A stretch of 37,917 bases of DNA from Lachnospiraceae bacterium UBA6403 (GTDB lineage: Bacteria > Bacillota > Clostridia > Lachnospirales > Lachnospiraceae): positions 1-37,917 of the forward strand of contig DJPV01000011.1 in the NCBI GenBank assembly GCA_002437435.1. Reading direction: 5' to 3'. Below are positions 31,025 through 37,917 of the stretch, piece after piece; position 1 is the first letter of the stretch; each line of letters opens with the position of its first letter. A program made the position numbers and the translations under genes. The notes beneath the pieces are model-generated. The model was given only the letters and a program-made list of their open reading frames with translations, did not search any database and was not told the origin of the DNA.

Positions 31025-32707
31025 TTGGGTAAAATCTATATACCAATGGGTGATTTCCTGAAAAATGCGGGAATCGTAGGTATGCATTATATACTGGCTG
31101 AAATTGCTAAGGCAACTGTATCTGTCGATTATGGGTACACGGAAGATAAGCAGCAATTATGGATTGATACAGATTTCTGCCAGAAGACAGATTGGACGGA
31201 TTTATACTTCCGTGGGGTAACAACATATTACAGGTCACATAGTGTATATCAAACAATATTGGATAAGATTAAAAGTTTGTTAGCTGCATTGGATTTGCCG
31301 GAGTGGGATGGCAAAAAGTGGAAAGATGATATTAAATTCATAAATGATAAACTTTTGTCTAACAGTTACAAATCGGGCATTGCCAGTATAAAGGATGAGG
31401 TTGATACCACAGAAGCATATGAGCTGCTTAAGACCGTAAAATTGAAAGAATCTATGGAGCCGGAACTATTGCGGGGACGGTTGGTTCAGTTGCATGAATT
31501 TCTTATTCAGCCTGTTTGTGCAGAAACCTTGATCATGAAGAGTGCCATATACAATTATATCAATCGCTTCTGGGATGGAAAATGTTTTTTGTTACGTGCA
31601 AATGCGGCAAAAAATATGCGAGAGGTTTTTGAAAATGATTTTTCAGAACCATTTCGGATGTATATAGCAACTGATCAAAAGAAGGCAAAGGAGATTTGCA
31701 TTGACTGTAGTGCAAAGATCGATTCGAAGACAAAAGTATCACTTGCATTTATGGTAGATAAAGCAGATGATCTGGCAAGAAAACAATCAGCTATTTGGGA
31801 TTGTATGGTAGATGCTTTCTTATGTCCGGTGTGCGCATTTGTATATGCATTATCTCCTCTTGGTTTTTATCTGATGGGAAATCGATTCTTGTTTATTAAT
31901 ATGGATCAGAATATTCAGGAATTATTAGAGGCAAATCGTAAGGATGGCATCATGCAGGATGCGGAAAGAGAAGATGGAGAACGATATACTTCATGGATTT
32001 CCAGAACAATGAATCTGTTATTGAAGATGAAGACAGAAGAACTTGGTAATATTCAGGTCATAACCAGAGGCAGGGATGAAAGCGAACGTTATACATTTGA
32101 TATCATCAATAAAAATGTCCTTGCAATATTGAATGATGAGAAAGTAAGGGCTGGACTTGATGTATTAAGTAAATATCCATATATAAAAAAGGGGACTGAA
32201 TATATAAATATACATGAAACAGTAATATTGAATATTCTTCGGTATAGAAATCAATATCCATTATTGAATATTTTACTAAGGCAGTCTTTGGATACAAAGA
32301 CATATTTGGTAGATGCATATTGGGTATATGACATTCAGATTCGTGTAAATTTATTGAAGAAAGACAATGTAGATAAGAATAAGATAGGAGGTGCGATAAT
32401 GAGTCGATACAAAGTTAGAGAGTGTGGATATGAATTAAGGAATAAACTGTTGGCAGCAAAAGGAACAAGCGATGATTCAAGAATCAGAGGTACTGTATAT
32501 CGATTACTAAATGCAGTTGCAGTTGGAGATGTTTCTCATTTTATGGAAATTATAATGCGTATCTATTGTTCTGTAAATCTGACAGTTCCGGATGCATTCA
32601 TAGAGTGTCTGGATAATCGGGAGAAGTTTAGAGAGTATGGATATGCATTCCTTATGGGATTAGAAGGCAGTCATTATGAAAAAAAGGAGGAAAAGGTTAA
32701 TGAATAG
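31025..32707 (+). CDS. cas8b1: Type I-B Cascade large subunit Cas8b (Cst1, CXXC-CXXC)
   Basis: A 560-residue large subunit that would recognise the PAM in the Cascade complex. It begins at TTG 31025, 8 nt after AGGAGG (31011-31016). Two CxxC pairs, Cys225/Cys228 (CIDC) and Cys267/Cys270 (CPVC), are the zinc-binding signature of the Cst1 family, followed by ALSPLGFYLMGNRFLFINMDQN. The C-terminal 102 residues are helical and carry an internal ribosome binding site and ATG, listed separately as cas11b. Its 3' end overlaps cas7 by 8 bp. Confidence 0.92.
   Translation: MGKIYIPMGDFLKNAGIVGMHYILAEIAKATVSVDYGYTEDKQQLWIDTDFCQKTDWTDLYFRGVTTYYRSHSVYQTILDKIKSLLAALDLPEWDGKKWKDDIKFINDKLLSNSYKSGIASIKDEVDTTEAYELLKTVKLKESMEPELLRGRLVQLHEFLIQPVCAETLIMKSAIYNYINRFWDGKCFLLRANAAKNMREVFENDFSEPFRMYIATDQKKAKEICIDCSAKIDSKTKVSLAFMVDKADDLARKQSAIWDCMVDAFLCPVCAFVYALSPLGFYLMGNRFLFINMDQNIQELLEANRKDGIMQDAEREDGERYTSWISRTMNLLLKMKTEELGNIQVITRGRDESERYTFDIINKNVLAILNDEKVRAGLDVLSKYPYIKKGTEYINIHETVILNILRYRNQYPLLNILLRQSLDTKTYLVDAYWVYDIQIRVNLLKKDNVDKNKIGGAIMSRYKVRECGYELRNKLLAAKGTSDDSRIRGTVYRLLNAVAVGDVSHFMEIIMRIYCSVNLTVPDAFIECLDNREKFREYGYAFLMGLEGSHYEKKEEKVNE
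32399..32707 (+). CDS. cas11b: Small subunit Cas11b, internal translation from cas8b
   Basis: Within cas8b, AGGAGGTG (32386-32393) sits 7 nt before an in-frame ATG at 32399, far better than chance for the middle of a gene. It opens a 102-residue product (MSRYKVRECGYELRNKLLAAKG ...) of mainly alpha-helical, basic-then-acidic character, equal to residues 459-560 of Cas8b. Independent translation of the small subunit from the 3' end of cas8b has been shown for type I-B and other systems, and no separate small-subunit gene exists in this operon. The ribosome binding site is seen; expression is inferred. Confidence 0.85.
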   Translation: MSRYKVRECGYELRNKLLAAKGTSDDSRIRGTVYRLLNAVAVGDVSHFMEIIMRIYCSVNLTVPDAFIECLDNREKFREYGYAFLMGLEGSHYEKKEEKVNE

Positions 32708-33578
32708 AAATGGATTAACACTTACAATGGTATTTCTTGCAGAAAGTGCAAATTATGGAGAGGGTATAGGTAATATTACTACGCTCAAAAAATTTTCGAG
32801 AGGAACATATGAGCAGTATTCTTATATATCAAGACAGGCATTGAGATACAATATGATTCAGCAGTTAGGCTGGGATACAACACCTGTTGATGGCAAGAGC
32901 GGAGTCGTTCAATTTGCACCGACTGCCAATATAAAAGATGACCCGGAAATTGACTTTTTTGGTTATATGAAGACCAGTGCAAAAGGAGAGGATAAAAAAG
33001 GCGGAGCAGATACCAGAAGCGCAGTTGTTCGTCTGAGTAATGCGGTATCATTAGAGCCTTATCAGAGCGATCTGGAATTTTTAACCAATATTGGATTGGC
33101 AAAACGTCAGAATCTGGATAATGCGATCGCACAGAGTGAGATACAGAAATCATTTTATTCATATACGATCACGATAGATCTTGATCGAATTGGCGTTGAT
33201 GGAGATCTTGAGATATCTGCAGAAGAAAAAGCAGATCGAGTAAAGAAATTCCTTGATACGATCCAGTATTTATATCGTGATATAAAGGGAAGAAGAGAGA
33301 ACCTTAGTCCTGTATTTGCAATCGGTGGTCGATATTTAAGAAAAAATCCGTTTTTTGAAAATCGAGTATCTTTGGAAAATGGTGCGATAAACACGAAGAT
33401 GCTTGAAGAGATTATTGAAAGTGATGAGGATATAAAGAACAATACCAGTGTTGGAGTTGTGACAGGTATTTTCCAGAATGATGCAGAATTAAAAGATACA
33501 TTGCATGCAAAGACCGTTGCGGATGTATTTAAACAGTTGAAGAAGGAAGTTGATGAATATTATGGAGCGAGCAATTAG
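32700..33578 (+). CDS. cas7: Type I-B Cas7 (Cst2/DevR family)
   Basis: A 292-residue backbone subunit of Cascade that would polymerise along the crRNA. ATG 32700 lies 9 nt after AAGGAGG (32684-32690); the longer frame from 32676 starts inside the ribosome binding site. Typical DevR-type features: LTLTMVFLAESANYGEGIGNITTLKKFSRGTYEQYSYISRQALRYNMI near the N-terminus, and SVGVVTGIFQNDAELKD near the C-terminus. It overlaps both cas8b (8 bp) and cas5. Confidence 0.93.
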   Translation: MNRNGLTLTMVFLAESANYGEGIGNITTLKKFSRGTYEQYSYISRQALRYNMIQQLGWDTTPVDGKSGVVQFAPTANIKDDPEIDFFGYMKTSAKGEDKKGGADTRSAVVRLSNAVSLEPYQSDLEFLTNIGLAKRQNLDNAIAQSEIQKSFYSYTITIDLDRIGVDGDLEISAEEKADRVKKFLDTIQYLYRDIKGRRENLSPVFAIGGRYLRKNPFFENRVSLENGAINTKMLEEIIESDEDIKNNTSVGVVTGIFQNDAELKDTLHAKTVADVFKQLKKEVDEYYGASN

Positions 33579-34269
33579 AATTGATTGTTTTCAAAATCTT
33601 GCGAACTACAGAAAACCAAGTAGTTTCATTATAAAAGAATCTTATCCGTTGCCACCATATTCAACTGTTATTGGTATGATTCACGCAATCAGTGGATTTG
33701 ACAGTTATCACAAGATGCAGGTAAGTATCCAGGGAGAAAACGCAGGTTCCGTATCAGAATTATACACAAGATATTCATTCAAATTCGATACAAAGTATGA
33801 AGAAGGAAGACATCAGCTCTGTATCAAAGGTGAAGACAAAGATTATGGTGTGTTTAAGGGGATTGCACATGTAGAACTGATCTGTGATAATCGGATGGTT
33901 TTACATATTATACCTGAAGAGGAAGATTTTGATAAGATTTATCAGTCATTGAAGTGTCCGATTATTTATCCATCATTAGGTCGATATGAAGATTTGCTGG
34001 ATATTCAAAATGTAGAAATTGTTGAATTACAGGAAGTTGAATCAGCAACTATTCGAAATAATATCTATATTCCATTTCAATCGGGGATAAATATTGGACG
34101 ACGTACAAGTACGATATACACGTTAACAAAGGAATACGAGATAACACCGCAGGGATATCGTAGGTGGAAACCGGATGGTGGAAAGATAAAAGCATATTAT
34201 ATGCCGAAGGATACTTCGGTAACAAATGCATATATCGATACCTATGGGGATGTTGTTGCATTTGCATAA
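33553..34269 (+). CDS. cas5: Type I-B Cas5
   Basis: A 238-residue RAMP protein that binds the crRNA 5' handle in Cascade. The N-terminal family signature is IRIDCFQNLANYRKPSSFIIKESYPLPPYSTVIGMIHAISGF. ATG 33553 follows AAGGA by 5 nt; ATG 33562 matches the usual family N-terminus and is a close alternative. The gene begins 26 bp before the cas7 stop, so the two are translationally coupled. Length is typical. Confidence 0.93.
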   Translation: MNIMERAIRIDCFQNLANYRKPSSFIIKESYPLPPYSTVIGMIHAISGFDSYHKMQVSIQGENAGSVSELYTRYSFKFDTKYEEGRHQLCIKGEDKDYGVFKGIAHVELICDNRMVLHIIPEEEDFDKIYQSLKCPIIYPSLGRYEDLLDIQNVEIVELQEVESATIRNNIYIPFQSGINIGRRTSTIYTLTKEYEITPQGYRRWKPDGGKIKAYYMPKDTSVTNAYIDTYGDVVAFA

Positions 34270-34298
34270 CAAGATAAGAGAGGGATTGACAATACGAT

Positions 34299-36668
34299 AT
34301 GGAATATTATGCAAAGTCAAATGACACCAAGAAAGAAACTAAAAATGTAAATGACATCAGAAACATATTGAATTATCTTTTGGACAACCAGATGGACAAA
34401 CTGAATGAAAATGAGTCGAAGATGATCATTTCTTATTTGGATTCTTTGGTACAGCAAACTGTTCGGGAGCAAAAAACTTTAAGAGAGCATGAGAAAGATA
34501 TTGTTTACTGTGCAGGAAAGTTCTTTGAGATTTTTGGTATATATTTTAAGGAAAAGGAAAAGAATCTGGTTTTAGAGGCATGCAAAGTACATGACCTTGG
34601 AAAAACTAATTATATTTTTCAGACAATTGTCAATCCCAAACTTGAAAGGATGGCAGAAAGTCAGATACCACATGGTTTTCTCAGTGCACTTAGTTTATCA
34701 GAGAAACAAATCAAGCAGGAAATACCTGAATGTACAGACGATGACTTTTCTGTATTATTGACAGCAGTTTATTATCACCATGATCGGAAGGATAGTTTTT
34801 CTGATAAGGATTTTTATGACTATTACGATAAATGGTATAAAAAATATTTGCAGGAATATTTGGGAAAAGAAGATGTGAAATTTTCTGCCGCAAATCGTAA
34901 TCTACTGTTGTATTCGAATAATCCTACAATGAAATTGAGAAGTGTAGATGAGCCAACATGGTGTGAATATATGCTGATAAAGGGATTGTTGAATAAGTTT
35001 GACTGGACGGTAAGTGCAGGATATGAAGAAGCAGAATTACACAGTGACATTGCTGAGAAAAAATTATGCAGCACGATTCGCGATTACTTTTCAAATTCAT
35101 TGCGTGAGTTGCAGGTTTTTATGCAGGAACATAGTGATGATAATGTTGTAGTTATAGCACCTACTGGATCGGGAAAAACAGAGGCAGCTTTATTATGGGC
35201 AAATGGTGAGAAAGGTTTTTATACATTACCGTTAAAAGTTTCTTCTAATGCCATATATAGCAGAATAAAGGACAGGTATATGTATAAGGGTGTAGCATTG
35301 CTTCATTCTGATAGCTTAAGCAGTTATTTTGATGGAACAGACGGGCAGTTTACAGATGGGAATACCAGATATGAGCAGGCAAGATTGTTCTCGTATCCGC
35401 TTACTGTCTGTACAGTAGATCAATTATTTAAATTTGTTTATAAAGCCCCGGGAACTGAGATTTTTGCAGCAACACTGAAATATTCAAAATTAATTATAGA
35501 TGAGATTCAGTCATATTCTCCTAAGATAGTAGCAGCATTAATTTATGGCTTATCAGAACTAAAACAAATGGGAGGAAAATTTGCAATCATAACAGCAACA
35601 TTTCCTCCGGTTTTAGAATTTTTTATGCGAAAATATGGGTTGATCAAGGATCGGGAGTATATTTTTAGAGATTTTTCCACCACGATGGGAACAGACAGGC
35701 ATAAGATTGCATTATTTCATGAAGAATTTGATTTTGACAGAATTGCGAAAGATGGATACAAGAAAAAAGTTCTCGTTATATGCAATACAGTATCAAAGGC
35801 ACAGAAGGTATATGAAGAATTATCCCAAAGAACAGACGAGGTATTCCTGATTCATTCCAGATATATTCGAAAACATCGGGATCAGTTGGAAAAGATGATA
35901 ATGGATTTTTCCGGTAATGATGAGATGACAGGTATATGGGTAACAACCCAGATCGTAGAAGCAAGTCTTGATATTGATTTTGATGTTCTTTATACGGAGA
36001 TGTGTACGGCTGACAGCTTATTGCAAAGAATGGGACGGTGTAATAGAGCAGGGAAAAAGGATATAACCGATGCAAATGTTTTAATTTATGTTAATTATTC
36101 CGGATGTATGAAGAATGGAAAAGGAATATATGACAGTGATATATATGATAGATCTGTACAATTATTAGAGGAATATAATGGAGTGCTTTTTTTCGAAAAA
36201 GATAAAGTTCAGTATATGAATAAAGTTTATGATGTAGACGCATTAAAGAATACGGCCTACTTCCAAACGATAAAAAGAAATCTGGCTAAATTTAAATCGT
36301 TGCAGCCGTTAGATTATACATCTAAGAAAGATATCGATGAGGATTTTCGTGGAATAAAAAGTATTACAGTAATTCCAGATAGAATATATCAGGAAAATCA
36401 GGAACTGATCGAGGCAATAACAGATGTTTTAGACACACCATATGTTGACAGTAACATACGAAGAATATTGAAAGCAAAACTGGCAGATATAACTCTTAAT
36501 CTGAACTTGTATTCGGATCGAAGAAAATTAGATGGAGTAGATTTGAATTGTATAAATGACAGGTTAGATATTCACAGGACATGTTTATTATATGATTTTG
36601 ATGAAATGACAGGACGGGGTATGGGCTTATCGTTAACGAAGTATGATGATGAGTGGAATTTTATATAA
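34299..36668 (+). CDS. cas3: Cas3 helicase-nuclease (HD + DExH)
   Basis: A 789-residue effector recruited by Cascade to unwind and degrade invading DNA. The N-terminal HD nuclease has KVHDLGKTNYIF (His98, Asp99) and later YYHHDR. The superfamily 2 helicase has Walker A APTGSGKTEAAL (Lys293), DEIQ (Asp401-Gln404), SAT-like ITATFPP, TTQIVEASLDIDFDVLYTE, and motif VI QRMGRCNRAG (about 576-585). All catalytic motifs look intact. The start lacks a close strong ribosome binding site; GAGAGGG lies about 15 nt upstream, and 29 bp separate it from cas5. Confidence 0.95.
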   Translation: MEYYAKSNDTKKETKNVNDIRNILNYLLDNQMDKLNENESKMIISYLDSLVQQTVREQKTLREHEKDIVYCAGKFFEIFGIYFKEKEKNLVLEACKVHDLGKTNYIFQTIVNPKLERMAESQIPHGFLSALSLSEKQIKQEIPECTDDDFSVLLTAVYYHHDRKDSFSDKDFYDYYDKWYKKYLQEYLGKEDVKFSAANRNLLLYSNNPTMKLRSVDEPTWCEYMLIKGLLNKFDWTVSAGYEEAELHSDIAEKKLCSTIRDYFSNSLRELQVFMQEHSDDNVVVIAPTGSGKTEAALLWANGEKGFYTLPLKVSSNAIYSRIKDRYMYKGVALLHSDSLSSYFDGTDGQFTDGNTRYEQARLFSYPLTVCTVDQLFKFVYKAPGTEIFAATLKYSKLIIDEIQSYSPKIVAALIYGLSELKQMGGKFAIITATFPPVLEFFMRKYGLIKDREYIFRDFSTTMGTDRHKIALFHEEFDFDRIAKDGYKKKVLVICNTVSKAQKVYEELSQRTDEVFLIHSRYIRKHRDQLEKMIMDFSGNDEMTGIWVTTQIVEASLDIDFDVLYTEMCTADSLLQRMGRCNRAGKKDITDANVLIYVNYSGCMKNGKGIYDSDIYDRSVQLLEEYNGVLFFEKDKVQYMNKVYDVDALKNTAYFQTIKRNLAKFKSLQPLDYTSKKDIDEDFRGIKSITVIPDRIYQENQELIEAITDVLDTPYVDSNIRRILKAKLADITLNLNLYSDRRKLDGVDLNCINDRLDIHRTCLLYDFDEMTGRGMGLSLTKYDDEWNFI

Positions 36669-36677
36669 GGAGGAATT

Positions 36678-37172
36678 GTGGAAAATCGAGTTACCGGTGT
36701 AATGATTTATTATTATTTTGTGTGTAAAAGAAAATTATGGTATTTCATAAATGAAATAAACATGGAATCCGATAATGAAAATGTTATGTTGGGTAAATTA
36801 CTTGATGAGAACAGTTATCGGCGTGATGATAAACACATTAATATCGATAATGTAATAAATATTGATTTTATAAAAGAGCATCAGGAATTACATGAGATAA
36901 AAAAGAGCAAGGCAATAGAAGAAGCAGGAATCTGGCAGGTTAAATATTATCTGTATTATTTGAAACAACGTGGAGTTAAGGGCTTAACGGCAAAGATTGA
37001 TTATCCTTTGATCAAGAAAAATATTGTTGTTGAACTGTCAGAGGATGATGAAGTACAGTTGCAGAAGATAATTGCAGATATAGAAAAGTTAAAAATGCAG
37101 GAACAACCACCAGCATTTGAAAAACAAAAAATATGCGGAAAGTGCGCATATCATGATTTGTGTTTTATCTAA
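36678..37172 (+). CDS. cas4: Cas4 RecB-like exonuclease
   Basis: A 164-residue nuclease that helps choose and trim spacers with a proper PAM during adaptation. It starts at GTG 36678, shortly after AAGGAGG (36667-36673) that overlaps the cas3 stop. The family pattern is GVMIYYYFVCKRKLWYF (first iron-sulfur Cys), ELHEIKKSK (nuclease ExK motif), QVKYYLYYLKQRGV, and C-terminal ICGKCAYHDLC with the three remaining Fe-S cysteines. Complete. Confidence 0.93.
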   Translation: MENRVTGVMIYYYFVCKRKLWYFINEINMESDNENVMLGKLLDENSYRRDDKHINIDNVINIDFIKEHQELHEIKKSKAIEEAGIWQVKYYLYYLKQRGVKGLTAKIDYPLIKKNIVVELSEDDEVQLQKIIADIEKLKMQEQPPAFEKQKICGKCAYHDLCFI

Positions 37173-37184
37173 CATGGAGGGATA

Positions 37185-37917
37185 ATGGGACAAAGTTTTT
37201 ATATTTACAATAGTGGAGATTTAAAAAGAAAAGATAATACACTTCAATTTATATCTACAGGTGGAGAAAAAAGAGATATTCCGATTGAACGAATTGATGA
37301 TATTTATGTTATGTCAGAAATGTCATTTAATACAACGTTTTTGAGTTACATTTCTCAATATGGAATCCCGATACATTTCTTCAATTATTATAATTTTTAT
37401 ACTGGTAGCTTTTATCCAAAAGAAAAGCTGCTGGCAGGTCAATTATTGGTAAAACAGGTTGAACATTATACTGATTATGGCAAGCGATTGCTTATTGCAA
37501 AAAAATTTATAGAAGCGGCTGCTGATAATATTTACCGAAATCTCCGGTATTATAACGGACGCGGCAAGAATGTGACTTCCTATATGTCAGAAATTGATTC
37601 ATTGAGAAAAGAATTACCCAAAACATCAACGATCCAAGAGCTAATGGGAATAGAGGGAAATATAAGAAGACATTATTATGCTGCATGGAATGTTATCATT
37701 GATCAGGAAATAGAGTTTGATAAAAGAGTTATGCATCCGCCTGATAACATGATTAATTCGTTGATCTCTTTTGTCAATTCTTTGATTTATTCAAAGGTTC
37801 TTAGTGAGGTATATCATACACAATTGAATCCAACGATAAGTTATTTGCATGAACCTGGTGTTAGAAGATTTTCTCTATGTTTGGATGTGGCAGAAATTTT
37901 CAAACCGTTGATAGGAG
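37185..37917 (+). CDS. cas1: Cas1 integrase, truncated by window end
   Basis: The frame from ATG 37185, 4-10 nt after GGAGGG, stays open to the last base (244 codons seen), so the gene continues beyond the window. It reads MGQSFYIYNSGDLKRKDNTL and IPIERIDDIYVMSEMSFNT, the N-terminal beta domain of Cas1, and then IQELMGIEGNIRRHYYAAW with catalytic Glu157, LHEPGVRRFSLCLDVAEIFKP with His222 and Asp234. It is the spacer integrase of type I-B systems. cas2 and the CRISPR array would be expected next, outside the window. Confidence 0.95.
   Translation, partial: MGQSFYIYNSGDLKRKDNTLQFISTGGEKRDIPIERIDDIYVMSEMSFNTTFLSYISQYGIPIHFFNYYNFYTGSFYPKEKLLAGQLLVKQVEHYTDYGKRLLIAKKFIEAAADNIYRNLRYYNGRGKNVTSYMSEIDSLRKELPKTSTIQELMGIEGNIRRHYYAAWNVIIDQEIEFDKRVMHPPDNMINSLISFVNSLIYSKVLSEVYHTQLNPTISYLHEPGVRRFSLCLDVAEIFKPLIG

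Overview
The window looks like chromosome from a spore-forming, anaerobic, gut-type Clostridia, most likely Lachnospiraceae. The evidence is the sporulation genes (spmA/spmB, cotJA/JB/JC) with sigma-E-like promoters, indolepyruvate:ferredoxin oxidoreductase, a flavin reductase-rubredoxin fusion, strong AGGAGG ribosome binding sites and A/T-rich promoters. Genus cannot be settled from sequence alone.

Layout. 1-4.6 kb: a hypothetical protein, then an ECF sigma factor, its probable membrane-anchored anti-sigma partner and a von Willebrand lipoprotein. 4.7-7.1 kb: iorAB. 7.4-9.1 kb: a membrane GGDEF protein coupled to a NUDIX hydrolase. 9.3-12.0 kb: an acyl-thioesterase-like alpha/beta hydrolase, a cell-wall amidase (minus strand) and an amidohydrolase. 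12.1-12.6 kb: a candidate small RNA and a self-contained tRNA-Gln gene. 12.8-17.0 kb: acyl-ACP thioesterase, CvfB-like S1 protein, aroB, ridA and a CPBP protease. 17.0-21.1 kb: two giant hairpins, a DUF378 membrane protein, a zinc/cadmium-type ArsR-HMA-P-ATPase cassette and a third giant hairpin. 21.1-26.2 kb: pyrG with a leader attenuator, a divergent metallophosphoesterase, and spmA-spmB with a fourth giant hairpin between them. 26.2-29.7 kb: an antitoxin with a frameshifted toxin, cotJABC, a flavin reductase-rubredoxin and a PNPOx-like protein. 30-37.9 kb: a type I-B CRISPR-Cas operon (cas6-cas8b-cas7-cas5-cas3-cas4-cas1, running off the window). The cas8b gene has a clear internal ribosome binding site and start for the small subunit Cas11b.

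Most interesting material. (1) A family of four rod-like, near-palindromic elements of about 165-261 bp lies at 17023-17254, 17390-17650, 20881-21045 and 25309-25519. Their arm sequences are unrelated, but they share an apical core with tandem G-A pairs and compensatory changes in the tip stem. Three sit 6-12 bp past a stop codon and one lies inside the spmA-spmB operon. (2) A cluster of CRISPR-repeat-like sequences in alternating orientation (30021-30141) lies just upstream of the cas promoter, where a crRNA-like autoregulatory element could sit. (3) BOX-like modular mini-hairpins carrying GATATAATG or GCATAATG motifs recur near 1-93, 11037, 15536, and 28441-28600. No CRISPR array, rRNA, prophage or intact insertion sequence was seen.
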